A model generated the notes under the pieces. It did no database searches, was not told the DNA's origin, and saw nothing but the letters and a program-made list of their open reading frames with translations. DNA of 64,000 bases from NCBI RefSeq assembly GCF_003932505.1, contig NZ_QZMU01000001.1, positions 1,798,001 to 1,862,000 of the forward strand, given 5' to 3'. A program made the translations under genes and the position numbers. Positions 46,052 through 55,606 of this stretch are shown here, in pieces. The DNA is from Thiohalobacter thiocyanaticus (lineage in GTDB: Bacteria > Pseudomonadota > Gammaproteobacteria > Thiohalobacterales > Thiohalobacteraceae). The stretch's first letter is position 1. Each line of letters starts with the position of its first letter.

Positions 46052-46729
46052 TCAGGTGCCGGCGCCGCCCCGGGTCAGTCCACGGACACCGGCCCACAGC
46101 AGCTGCAGCTGCTGACGGAACTGGGCGGCCACCGCCCCCGGCTGGGTCTGCTTCATGATCAGGATCACGCCATAGAACTGGGCGATCAGGGCGGCCATCA
46201 CTACCGGCAGGGGCGTGTTGGGCGGCAATTCGCCGCGGTCGATTGCGCGCGTGAGCTGGTTTGCCAACAGACCGTCCAGCCGCTGCTCCTCCAACGTTTC
46301 GATGCCCGGGCAGTCGGGGAAGCCCAGTCGCTTCTCCGCCTCGCTCAGCGGGGCCGCGTCCGGCTTTTCCCGCTGCTGCGCCTGCCAGGCGATCCACTCG
46401 CCCCAGGCCTGCGGGTGGGCCTGCACCTGGCGGGCGGCGGCCAGAAACACCGCCTCGATGGCGGCCAGCCCGGGTTTTTCCATGGCGGCCTGGCTGGCGT
46501 GCCATTGCAGTTCCAGGGTCCAGAGCCGACCCAGGTAGGCCAGCAGATCGGTCTTGCGCGGGAAGTAGTTGAAAAAGGTGGCCTCCGAGATCTCGACCTC
46601 GGTGCACAGGTCGCGCACCGCCACCGTGTCCAGGCTGTGGTGTTCCAACTGGGTCGCCAGCGTTCGGGCCAGGTTGAGGCGGGTGCGGGCCGCCTTGCGT
46701 TCCCGCAGGGGGATGTCTTTCGTTGGCAT
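46052..46729 (-). CDS. TetR-family transcriptional regulator
   Basis: A 225-residue repressor-type protein. The N-terminal helix-turn-helix (about 10-60) is visible: RTRLNLARTLATQLEHHSLD, then VRDLCTEVEISEATFFNYFP and RKTDLLAYLGRLWTLELQWH. The C-terminal ligand domain is unique to its subgroup, so the effector is unknown. The start is ATG 46729. It diverges from the sigma-54 activator gene, with an AT-rich gap between them. Confidence 0.88.
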   Translation of the reverse strand: MPTKDIPLRERKAARTRLNLARTLATQLEHHSLDTVAVRDLCTEVEISEATFFNYFPRKTDLLAYLGRLWTLELQWHASQAAMEKPGLAAIEAVFLAAARQVQAHPQAWGEWIAWQAQQREKPDAAPLSEAEKRLGFPDCPGIETLEEQRLDGLLANQLTRAIDRGELPPNTPLPVVMAALIAQFYGVILIMKQTQPGAVAAQFRQQLQLLWAGVRGLTRGGAGT

Positions 46730-46781
46730 GGCTTCAGTCCCCTGCAACGGTGTGACATTAATATTCAAATTAATTATAAAA

Positions 46782-46800
46782 TTATTGCCAACACCAATAA
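46782..46800. promoter_or_regulatory. Candidate TetR operator in an AT-rich divergent gap
   Basis: TTATTG-N7-CAATAA is a 19-bp dyad in the 46730-46897 gap, which is strikingly AT-rich (ATTAATATTCAAATTAATTA nearby) compared with the genome. It is well placed to control the TetR gene and the divergent activator. Confidence 0.45.
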
Positions 46801-46897
46801 AAGTCAACAATCCATGATCGGCGATCTGACGCAAATCAAGCCATTTGCCGCGCGGGTGCGGCTACAATGGCCGCATTCCACCTGCGGGGGAGAGACA

Positions 46898-47851
<954 letters not shown>

Positions 47852-47884
47852 GGATACCCGGCGGTAGCTGACTATAGATTCGAT

Positions 47885-48040
47885 ATAGCCACGGAAAACA
47901 CGGAAAGCACGGACAAGGTTTTCAGGGTAGGTTGGGTTAGCCCGTAGGGACGCAACCCAGCATTCAGAAAGTATCCGTTGGGTTACGGCGCTGTCGCGCC
48001 TGACCCAATAGCTTTATTTTCCGTGTTTTCCGTGGCCATC
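47885..48040. repeat. Nested CACGGAA and GGGTTA inverted repeats
   Basis: Outer arms GCCACGGAAAACACGGAAAG (47888-47907) and TTTTCCGTGTTTTCCGTGGC (48017-48036) enclose an inner GGGTTA-family pair (GGTTGGGTTAGCCCG, about 47930-47944; GTTGGGTTACGGCGC, about 47977-47991, then CTGACCCAATAG). One repeat family has apparently been inserted into another. The 47852-48042 gap holds no gene. Confidence 0.8.
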
Positions 48041-48042
48041 AA

Positions 48043-48423
48043 TCACGAAGGCCAGGCCTGGCGCGCCAGTGCCACACTCACGATATAGGCAAACACCAGC
48101 AGCGCCAGCACACCGAAGCCGAATCGAGCCGGTTTGGCAAAGCGCGGTTTCAGCGCCAGCATCCCCAGCAGAATATACACCACCAGGGCGATCAGCTTGG
48201 CCAGTAGCCAGCTCTGATCCAGCGGCGACTGGCGCGACAGCACCGCCAGGGTGATGCCCGATACCAGCAGCAGGGTGTCGTTGATATGCGGCAGGACCTT
48301 CACCACGCGCAGGCCGAGCCAGGCCTCGCGCCACAGCATCAGGCCGAGCCGCAGGGTGAAACCCGTGCCGCTGATGATGACGGTGGCGACGTGCAGGATT
48401 TTTATCAGGGTGTAATCGGGCAT
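48043..48423 (-). CDS. SirB-family membrane protein
   Basis: A 126-residue integral membrane protein with four hydrophobic segments (LIKILHVATVIISGTGFTLR; INDTLLLVSGITLAVLSRQS; LLAKLIALVVYILLGMLALK; FGFGVLALLVFAYIVSVALA). The start MPDYTLIKILHV at 48423 matches the SirB2 family. Its biochemical role is unknown; in Salmonella the name came from an invasion regulon effect, which should not be assumed here. Confidence 0.82.
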   Translation of the reverse strand: MPDYTLIKILHVATVIISGTGFTLRLGLMLWREAWLGLRVVKVLPHINDTLLLVSGITLAVLSRQSPLDQSWLLAKLIALVVYILLGMLALKPRFAKPARFGFGVLALLVFAYIVSVALARQAWPS

Positions 48424-48587
48424 CGGGCGAAGATACAGGAGGCAGGAGACAGGATACAAGGAGATAAGGGCGCGAAACAGGCGCCTGCATCCCGCCCCTT
48501 GTATCTGCGCTCAGCGCAGGGTTGCGGGCCAACAGCGACCGGGTCTACTGTAATGTCAGGGCATTGACCACCGGGATTGAACGCGCC

Positions 48588-49448
48588 ATGGCTCAATACT
48601 ATTCGATCCGCCGCTTCTGTCCCTACCAGGGCGTGATCCAGGTGGTGGACGTGGGCAATGCGCGTGCCTATTCCACCGACGGCCGGCACTGGCAGGTGCG
48701 GGTGCAGAACGCCGCCGGGCGGCTGCGCTGGCATGCCACCGACTGTGACGCCGGCGACCTGGCCAGCCGCGAGACCAACGCCGATCAGCTGATGCAGGCG
48801 CTGAACGAAAGACCGCCCATCCCGTTTCCGCTGGCCGACCGTTTCGAGCTGTGGCTGCTGCATCACGAATCGCGTCTGCCGCTGGCCATCGTCAAGAGTC
48901 GGGTCACGCGGGAGGAGGTCGAGCAGGACCGCATCACCAATCCCACCTGGCAGCCGTTTCTGATGTCGAGCAATGAGTTCCGGTCCCCGGCATTGGAGGC
49001 CGCGCGTGGCAATCCCGATGCGCGCGCACGGCATACCCGCGCGCGGGATGTGCTGGAGCGTCAGGTCAATATGGCCGGGCGACCGCTGCCGGTGCTGCAA
49101 TGGTTCGAGCGCCTGAACGACGCCAGCGGCATCGGACACGGCGGCATGCGGGTCGAGGGCGCGCTGGCCGGGCGCCATCTGCCGGCCGAGGCCTTCCCCG
49201 AGCTGCTGGTCGATCCAGACTGGGAGCAGCCGCTGGAACGGGACCTGGTGCGCGAATACCATGAATGGAACGCGCCCTTCCTGCTGGCGCACCAGCGGCT
49301 GAGCGAGAATACCCGCGGCTGGCTGGAGACGGCCGCCCGCCAGCGCCCCGAAACCTTGCTGGAGAACTATCCCATGTATCCGCAGGTACTGGACGCGGAG
49401 GCCATGCAGGTCAGCCTGGTCTCGGCCAAGCTGATCAAGGCCTCCTGA
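48588..49448 (+). CDS. Conserved protein of unknown function (286 aa)
   Basis: A soluble protein beginning MAQYYSIRRFCPYQGVIQVV. No signal peptide or membrane segment is present. The N-terminal 80 residues look beta-rich (ARAYSTDGRHWQVRVQNAAG), and the C-terminal two thirds look helical (WLETAARQRPETLLENYPMY). I do not recognise a family. It is four bases before the next gene and likely co-transcribed with the fusion protein at 49812. ATG 48588 is chosen because the upstream frame lacks a good ribosome site. Confidence 0.72.
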   Translation: MAQYYSIRRFCPYQGVIQVVDVGNARAYSTDGRHWQVRVQNAAGRLRWHATDCDAGDLASRETNADQLMQALNERPPIPFPLADRFELWLLHHESRLPLAIVKSRVTREEVEQDRITNPTWQPFLMSSNEFRSPALEAARGNPDARARHTRARDVLERQVNMAGRPLPVLQWFERLNDASGIGHGGMRVEGALAGRHLPAEAFPELLVDPDWEQPLERDLVREYHEWNAPFLLAHQRLSENTRGWLETAARQRPETLLENYPMYPQVLDAEAMQVSLVSAKLIKAS

Positions 49449-49452
49449 ACCG

Positions 49453-49785
49453 ATGGCCGAATCGGAGTTGAGCGCGCTCGCTGCGCAGTTGCAGCAGCGA
49501 CAAAAGGAATACCGGCTGTGCGAACCGCTCGCCGGGACCGAGGCGCAGTTCGAGTTCATCGGCCGTTTCGACGGGGTTGCGGTGATCTGGCAGGCGCGGC
49601 TGCTGGCGCTCGGCAGCGGGGAGCGCGAACAGTTCATCGAAATCGGCCCTGCCGTGGGCGAGCGACGGCAACTGACCGTTGGCCTCGCGCTGGAACGCGT
49701 CACGCCACCGGACATCCTGAAAACCGTTATCATGATTCGCAATTACAAGCGCCTGCGCGAAGGCCGCCATGAATGGCAGGCCTGA
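49453..49785 (+). CDS. Conserved protein of unknown function (110 aa)
   Basis: A small beta-rich protein starting MAESELSALAAQLQQRQKEY with an N-terminal helix, then FEFIGRFDGVAVIWQARLLA and a C-terminal TVIMIRNYKRLREGRHEWQA. No family recognised. Four bases separate it from the preceding gene, and 26 from the next. Confidence 0.7.
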   Translation: MAESELSALAAQLQQRQKEYRLCEPLAGTEAQFEFIGRFDGVAVIWQARLLALGSGEREQFIEIGPAVGERRQLTVGLALERVTPPDILKTVIMIRNYKRLREGRHEWQA

Positions 49786-49811
49786 ATGCAGGCGGGCAAT
49801 GAGGATATTCA

Positions 49812-51290
49812 ATGGCACAACTGATCAGTCTGTCGCGCGCCGCCCGTCTGGTGGGCGTGAAGCGTGCGACCCTGCAGAAACAGATCCGCGCCGGCGAGCT
49901 GCACACCTTCGAGGGCGAGCTGGACCTGAGCGAGCTGCTCAAGGTCTATCCCAAGACCGACCTCGACGCCAGCGGCATGGTCGAGCGCGCCGACCGCATC
50001 ATCGAGAATGCCTTCGGCAAGGTGCTCGACACCAAGGACCTGCCGGACGCCGAGGTGCTGGCCACGCGCGTCACACTGCTCAGTCACGAGCTGGGCACGG
50101 CGCGGGCGCGGGTCAACCGCTTCAACAAGCTGGTCAATCGTATCAGTGACAAGCTGGATACGCTGGAACGCGCCGTCGACAGCCCGGCCGTGCAGGAATT
50201 CCGCCAGTGGCTGGAGTCCGAGATCGACGAGGTCCAGACCGCCCGCGGCCTGCACGAGGAGGTGCTGGCCACCGATACCTTCATGCGCCTGCTGGCCGCC
50301 CATGTGCAGCTCAAGCCGAGCGGCCATGATTTCTTTCTGAACGGCAGCGAAACATTGCTGCATGCCGGCCTGCGTTCGGGCATGCAGCTCAGATACGGCT
50401 GTACCGACGGCAGCTGCGGCCGCTGCCGGGCCAGGCTCATCAGCGGCGAGGCCAAGCGGGTGCGGGCCTGGGCCGAGTGCCTGTCGGAAGACGAGCTGAG
50501 TGAGGGTTATGTGACGATGTGCACGCACACGGCCATGACCGATGTGCTGCTGAAGGTCGATGAGGTCACCAAACCCGAAGAGATCGAGAGCCAGACACTG
50601 CCTGCCACCCTGCGCCGGGTCGACGACCTGGGCCAGGGCATGGTCGGCCTGATGGTGAATCCGGCCGAGCCGCACCGGCTGCAGTTTCTCTCCGGTCAGT
50701 CGGCGCTGCTGCGCATCGACGAGGCCGAGGCCAGCTATCCCATCGCCAGCTGTCCGTGCGACGAGACCCAGATCGAGTTCCATATCAACACTGCGGACGA
50801 CAATCCGCTGGCCGCGCGCGTGGCCGCGGGGCTGGACGATGTCAAAACCCTGGAGATGGAAGGCCCGCGTGGCGGCTTCGTACTCAATCTCGAATCTGTG
50901 CATTCGCTGGTGTTCATCGCCTGGGACCGTGAATTCGCTTCCATCAAGAGCCTGATCGAGCAGGCGCTGGCGCTGGACGTGGCCGAGCAGATCTACATCT
51001 ACTGGGTGACCACAGACGGCAGCAAACCCTACCTGCACAACCTCTGCCGCGCCTGGCAGGACGCCATCGACAATGTGAATTATGTGCGTCTGGAGGCCGA
51101 TCCGTCGGTCTATGGCGAGGGCGCGCGCGATGGGGTCGCCGACACCCTGGCCGGACTGGCCGAGCAGCACTACAACGTGAAGGTGTTCGATTTCTACATC
51201 GGCGGGCCGCAGGCCGTGGCCGAGGCCAGCCGCAGATACCTGATCGCGCGCGGGGTGCCGCCGGCGCAGGTGCGCACCCGGCACGACTGA
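49812..51290 (+). CDS. HTH - coiled coil - [2Fe-2S] ferredoxin - reductase fusion protein
   Basis: A 492-residue multidomain protein. Residues 1-50 resemble a MerR/excisionase-type helix-turn-helix (LSRAARLVGVKRATLQKQIR, then AGELHTFEGELDLSELLKVY). About 55-165 is helical and likely a coiled coil. A plant-type ferredoxin has CTDGSCGRC and a later Cys in VTMCTH (about 197-238). The rest resembles an FNR-type flavin/NAD(P)H reductase: YPIASCPCDETQIEFHINTA for FAD and SLVFIAWDREFASIKSLIEQ for the nucleotide domain. A DNA-binding or protein-binding redox sensor is possible, but the electron partner is unknown. Confidence 0.78.
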   Translation: MAQLISLSRAARLVGVKRATLQKQIRAGELHTFEGELDLSELLKVYPKTDLDASGMVERADRIIENAFGKVLDTKDLPDAEVLATRVTLLSHELGTARARVNRFNKLVNRISDKLDTLERAVDSPAVQEFRQWLESEIDEVQTARGLHEEVLATDTFMRLLAAHVQLKPSGHDFFLNGSETLLHAGLRSGMQLRYGCTDGSCGRCRARLISGEAKRVRAWAECLSEDELSEGYVTMCTHTAMTDVLLKVDEVTKPEEIESQTLPATLRRVDDLGQGMVGLMVNPAEPHRLQFLSGQSALLRIDEAEASYPIASCPCDETQIEFHINTADDNPLAARVAAGLDDVKTLEMEGPRGGFVLNLESVHSLVFIAWDREFASIKSLIEQALALDVAEQIYIYWVTTDGSKPYLHNLCRAWQDAIDNVNYVRLEADPSVYGEGARDGVADTLAGLAEQHYNVKVFDFYIGGPQAVAEASRRYLIARGVPPAQVRTRHD

Positions 51291-51302
51291 CGCGCGCAGG
51301 GG

Positions 51303-51599
51303 TCAGCTGCGGGTGACGGCGGCGTTGGCCAGGGCGTTGACCCGGACGCGGATGGCCTCGGGATCGGTGGTGTGAATCGACTCCCGGATCAGGATGCGCA
51401 TGGCATCCAGCGCCTCAGCCACGAGATCCTCGTGTCCATGCTGGGCGGCGACCTTGTCCACGATAAGACAGGCTTCGTAGAGGCCTTCCTGGCGGCCGTC
51501 GAGGAATTCGTCCTTGCTCTGCTGGGTGTCGGTCCCCGCCGCCGGGGCTTGCCCGTCAGGCTCGAGATCGATGATGGACGCGTTGTGTGATGGATTCAT
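51303..51599 (-). CDS. Small acidic protein of unknown function (98 aa)
   Basis: A soluble protein: an N-terminal disordered, polar part (SIIDLEPDGQAPAAGTDTQQ), then helices (EGLYEACLIVDKVAAQHGHE; LVAEALDAMRILIRESIHTT). No family recognised. It converges with the fusion gene at 49812, its stop lying 12 bases away. Coding bias resembles the neighbours. Confidence 0.6.
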   Translation of the reverse strand: MNPSHNASIIDLEPDGQAPAAGTDTQQSKDEFLDGRQEGLYEACLIVDKVAAQHGHEDLVAEALDAMRILIRESIHTTDPEAIRVRVNALANAAVTRS

Positions 51600-51868
51600 G
51601 ATCGGTTGTCTGTGTTGTGAATGGCGATCAAGTCCGGCCGAATCCCTTCATACGTCTGAGCAACCGGATCCCCTACCTTACGCCAATCCGTCAAATTGTC
51701 CAGCGTACGACCGGCGTGAAGCTGCATCAGGCAGGGTATTCAAGTGTAGATCAATGCCCGGATAAGCCAAGGCCGCCCGCACCGGGATCCGCAAGCATCT
51801 GATCCTGCGGTAGTATAAATATCATATAATTACAATATCATGATATGGCGCGGTGGCTGGAACCTGCC
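51600..51868. other. Intergenic region with AT-rich palindrome
   Basis: The gap between the small gene and the deacetylase (both leftward) holds no gene I can support. Near 51810-51845 it is unusually AT-rich (ATAAATATCATATAATTACA) and ends with the palindrome ATATCATGATAT, a possible promoter or protein site for the 51599 gene or the end of the deacetylase transcript. Confidence 0.4.
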
Positions 51869-52801
51869 TCAGACGGTATCCATCCCCAGCAGGCCGCGCA
51901 GGTGTGCGGCCACCGAGCGGCCGAGCGCGGACAGGGCATAGCCCCCCTCCAGGCAGGAGACGAGGCGCCCGCCGGCGTGCGCCTCGGCCACCGCCCTGAG
52001 TTCGCAGGTGATCCAGTGGTAGTCGGCCTCGGTGAGCATGAACTGGGCCAGTTCGTCCTCCACATGGCCGTCGAAACCGGCCGAGATCAGCAGCAGCTGC
52101 GGGCGAAAGGCGTCCAGCGCGGGTAGCCAGCGCTCGCGGATGGCCTCCCGGAAGGCATCGCCGCGGGTGCCGGCCGGCAGCGGCACGTTGACGATGTGAT
52201 CCGCCCGGGTTTCGGCGCCGGTGTGCGGATAGTAGGGATGCTGGAAGCTGGAACACAGCAGCACCCGCGGGTCATCGGTGAAGATGTCCTCGGTGCCGTT
52301 GCCATGGTGCACATCGAAATCGGCGATGGCCACACGCTCGAGCTGATGTTCGGCCAGGGCGTGGGCGGCGGCGACAGCCACATTGTTGAAGATGCAGAAG
52401 CCCATGGCGCGGTTGCGGGTGGCGTGATGACCGGGTGGGCGCACACTGCAGAAAGCGGCGCTGGCCTCGTCCCGCATGACCAGATCCACGCCCAGGATCG
52501 CCGCGCCCGCCGCGCGTCGGGCGGCCCTGAGTGAATGGGTATTCATGCCGGTATCCGGATCCAGCGCCCGATTGCCCTGCTCCGGTGCGGCGTCGAAGAC
52601 GGCCTGCACATAGGCCGGATCGTGCGCCCGGCCCAGCTGCCCGGGTGTGACCAGCGGCGCGTCAAAGTGGCGCAGGGCCGGGTCCAGTCCGGTGGACAGC
52701 AGGTAGTCGTTGATGGCCAGCAGACGCTGCGGGCTTTCGGGGTGCCCGGGGCTGTTCTCGTGCAGCAGGCAGTCGGGATGCGAGATGAAGGCGATGGTCA
52801 T
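51869..52801 (-). CDS. Histone deacetylase-family protein deacetylase (AcuC-like)
   Basis: A 310-residue zinc amidohydrolase of the HDAC/AcuC superfamily. Catalytic features: VRPPGHHATRNRAMGFCIFN with the His pair, IADFDVHHGNGTEDIF with Asp/His zinc ligands, LISAGFDGHVEDEL with the third ligand Asp, and LEGGYALSAL with the catalytic Tyr. It probably removes acetyl groups from lysines or small amines. It diverges from a Pat-type acetyltransferase gene across about 100 bases, suggesting that the two oppose each other. ATG 52801 gives MTIAFISHPDCLLHENSPGH, the family start. Confidence 0.9.
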   Translation of the reverse strand: MTIAFISHPDCLLHENSPGHPESPQRLLAINDYLLSTGLDPALRHFDAPLVTPGQLGRAHDPAYVQAVFDAAPEQGNRALDPDTGMNTHSLRAARRAAGAAILGVDLVMRDEASAAFCSVRPPGHHATRNRAMGFCIFNNVAVAAAHALAEHQLERVAIADFDVHHGNGTEDIFTDDPRVLLCSSFQHPYYPHTGAETRADHIVNVPLPAGTRGDAFREAIRERWLPALDAFRPQLLLISAGFDGHVEDELAQFMLTEADYHWITCELRAVAEAHAGGRLVSCLEGGYALSALGRSVAAHLRGLLGMDTV

Positions 52802-52903
52802 GAGTGCCAAGTCTGCGCCCGGTGCACCGATCACTGCAACCTGGCTGTTAGACAGATACCTTTATAGTCTAGGCTTCAAGTATCGCCATCTGCAGGTGGA
52901 ATA

Positions 52904-55591
52904 ATGGGTCCGCATTACCTCAACCGACTGTTCGCCCCCAAGAGCATCGCCGTGTTCGGCGCTTCCGATCGTGCCGGCTCGGTGGGCAGCATCCTGTTTC
53001 GCAACCTGCGCGAGGGCGGGTTCAAGGGCGCGCTGTATCCGGTCAATCCAAAGCATCACAAGGTCCAGGCGCAGAAGGCCTACAAGACCCTCGCTGCCAT
53101 CGGCAAACCGGTGGACCTGGCTGTGATAGCCACCCCGGCGGCGAGCGTGCCCGGCATCATCGCCGAGTGCGGCGAGGCCGGGGTGCGCGCCGCCGTGGTC
53201 CTGTCCGCCGGCTTCGGTGAGGCCGGCGCGGGGGACGCGGGCGAGCGGCTGCAGCGCGAGCTGCTGGAAGCGGCACGCCAGCACGGTGTGCGTATCCTGG
53301 GTCCGAACTGCCTCGGCATCATGCGGCCGGATGCCGGACTCAACGCCACCTTCAGCCACAACATCGCCCGCCGCGGCAAGCTGGCGCTGGTGTCCCAGTC
53401 CGGGGCACTGTGTACCGCCGTGCTCGACTGGGCGCAGGCCGAAGGCATCGGTTTTTCCGCCATGGTCTCGGTGGGCGATGCCGCCGATGTGGATTTCGGC
53501 GATCTGCTCAGCTACCTGGCGCTGGATCCCTGGACCCGCTCCATTCTCCTCTATGTCGAGGGTATCCGGGATGCGCGCAGTTTTCTCAGCGGCCTGCGCA
53601 TCGCCGCGCGCATGAAGCCGGTGGTGGTGGTCAAGGCCGGCCGTCATGCCGGCGGCTCGCAGGCAGCCATGTCGCATACAGGTGCCATGATCGGTGGCGA
53701 CGATGTCTTCCATGCCGCGCTGCGCCGGGCCGGTGCCGTGCGTGCCTACACCATCAAGCAGTTGTTCAACGCCGCCGAGATCCTGGCCGGTGGTGAACGC
53801 CGCCTGCGCGGCAACCGGCTGGCCATTGTGACCAATGGCGGTGGTCCGGGTGTGATGGCCACCGACCGCGCCGCCGAGCTGGGCGTGGAGCTGGCCGAAC
53901 TCGGCCCCGCCACCCTGCAGGCCCTGGACCAGGCGCTGCCTGCGCACTGGTCCCACGCCAACCCGGTGGATGTACTGGGCGATGCCGGTCCTGAGCGCTA
54001 TGGCGATGCGGTCGGCGCCTGTCTCCGCGATCCGGGCGTCGACGGCGTGCTGGCCATGCTCACGCCCCAGGCCATGACCGATGCCGAGGGTGCCGCCGGG
54101 GCGGTGATCGAGGCGGCCCGCACGGGCAGCAAGCCGCTCATCACCTGCTGGATGGGCGGGCCGCACGTCGCCGGCGCTCATGATCTGTTCAATCGCCAGG
54201 GCATTCCACACCTGGAGACCCCCGAGTCCGCCGTGGAGGCGTTCGCCTATCTGGCCAGTTACCGGCGCAACCAGGAGCTGTTGCTGCAGGTGCCCGGCCC
54301 TCTGGGACAGCGCAGCCGACCGGACGTGGAAGGCGCGCGTCTGATCATCGAGGAGGCCCTGAGCACGGGCCGCGACAGCCTCAGCATCCTGGAGACCAAG
54401 GCCGTGCTGCGCGCCTTCGGCCTGCCGGTGGTGCCGACCATGGAGGCCGCCACCGCCAACGACGCCCTGGTGGCCGCCGAGACCCTCGGCTTTCCGGTGG
54501 CATTGAAGATCAACTCGCCGGACATCAGCCACAAATCGGATGTGGCCGGTGTGCGCCTGAACATCACCAGGGCGGTCGATGTCCGCAGCGCCTTCAATGA
54601 TCTGCTGGAGACCGCCCGCAGCCGACGGCCGGATGCGCAACTCAGGGGAGTGACGGTCGAACCCATGTACCGCCGGGCCAACGGCCGCGAACTGCTGGTC
54701 GGGGTGGTGCGGGATCCCGTGTTCGGCCCGGCCATCAGTATCGGTGCCGGCGGCACCATGGTCGAGGTGATGGAGGACCGCTGCGTGTCGCTGCCGCCGC
54801 TGAACCGCTTCATCGCCCGCGGCATGATCGAGCGCACCCGCGCCTGGAAGATGCTGCAGGCCTGGCGTAACCTTCCCGCCGTGGATTTCACCGCCCTGGA
54901 GGACGTGCTGCTGCGCGTCTCCGAACTGGTGTGCGAGCTGCCGCAGCTGCGGGAGCTGGACATCAATCCCCTGATCGTGGACGAGCAGGGCGCGCTGGCC
55001 GTGGACGCGCGCCTGGCCGTGGCCTATCCCCCGGGCGGCGCCCGGCGCTATGCCCACATGGCGATCCACCCCTATCCGGTGGATCTGGAAACCAGTGTCC
55101 AGCTGGCCGACGGCACCGACGTGACCCTGCGCCCGATCCGGCCCGAGGACGCCGACATCGAACAGGATTTCATCCGCCGGCTGTCACCGCAGTCGAAATA
55201 CTTCCGCTTCATGCAGGCGCTGCAGGAACTCACACCCGAGATGCTGGTGCGTTTCACCCAGATCGACTACGACCTGGAAATGGCGCTGATTGCCGTGGTC
55301 GGGGAACAGGGCCGCGAGCGCGAGATCGGCGTGGCGCGCTACAGCACCAACCCGGACGGGCGCAGCTGCGAGTTCGCCATCGTGGTGGCCGACGATTGGC
55401 AGCACAAAGGCGTGGGCAACCGGCTGATGGCGCGGCTGATGGAGATCGCCCGTGACCGCGGGCTGGAGGAAATCGAGGGCGAGGTGCTGGCCGCCAATCA
55501 GGAAATGCTGAGCATGGCCGCCAAGCTGGGCTTCAGGGTCAGCGTCAGCGAGGAGGACCCCAAGCTCAAGCATATCAGCCGGCGGTTGTAG
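52904..55591 (+). CDS. Pat/YfiQ-type protein lysine acetyltransferase (acyl-CoA synthetase-like plus GNAT)
   Basis: An 895-residue protein. The N-terminus is an ADP-forming acyl-CoA synthetase-like region: a CoA-binding fold (LFAPKSIAVFGASDRAGSVG), ligase domains with LVSQSGALCTAVLDWAQAEG, and an ATP-grasp-like domain (LGFPVALKINSPDISHKSDV). The C-terminal GNAT domain (about 735-880) has VTLRPIRPEDADIEQDFIRR and the acetyl-CoA site IVVADDWQHKGVGNRLMARL. This is the architecture of bacterial Pat (YfiQ/PatZ), which acetylates and inactivates acetyl-CoA synthetase and other proteins. The synthetase part is usually regulatory. Confidence 0.92.
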   Translation: MGPHYLNRLFAPKSIAVFGASDRAGSVGSILFRNLREGGFKGALYPVNPKHHKVQAQKAYKTLAAIGKPVDLAVIATPAASVPGIIAECGEAGVRAAVVLSAGFGEAGAGDAGERLQRELLEAARQHGVRILGPNCLGIMRPDAGLNATFSHNIARRGKLALVSQSGALCTAVLDWAQAEGIGFSAMVSVGDAADVDFGDLLSYLALDPWTRSILLYVEGIRDARSFLSGLRIAARMKPVVVVKAGRHAGGSQAAMSHTGAMIGGDDVFHAALRRAGAVRAYTIKQLFNAAEILAGGERRLRGNRLAIVTNGGGPGVMATDRAAELGVELAELGPATLQALDQALPAHWSHANPVDVLGDAGPERYGDAVGACLRDPGVDGVLAMLTPQAMTDAEGAAGAVIEAARTGSKPLITCWMGGPHVAGAHDLFNRQGIPHLETPESAVEAFAYLASYRRNQELLLQVPGPLGQRSRPDVEGARLIIEEALSTGRDSLSILETKAVLRAFGLPVVPTMEAATANDALVAAETLGFPVALKINSPDISHKSDVAGVRLNITRAVDVRSAFNDLLETARSRRPDAQLRGVTVEPMYRRANGRELLVGVVRDPVFGPAISIGAGGTMVEVMEDRCVSLPPLNRFIARGMIERTRAWKMLQAWRNLPAVDFTALEDVLLRVSELVCELPQLRELDINPLIVDEQGALAVDARLAVAYPPGGARRYAHMAIHPYPVDLETSVQLADGTDVTLRPIRPEDADIEQDFIRRLSPQSKYFRFMQALQELTPEMLVRFTQIDYDLEMALIAVVGEQGREREIGVARYSTNPDGRSCEFAIVVADDWQHKGVGNRLMARLMEIARDRGLEEIEGEVLAANQEMLSMAAKLGFRVSVSEEDPKLKHISRRL

Positions 55592-55606
55592 CGCCTGCGT
55601 CCGTGG

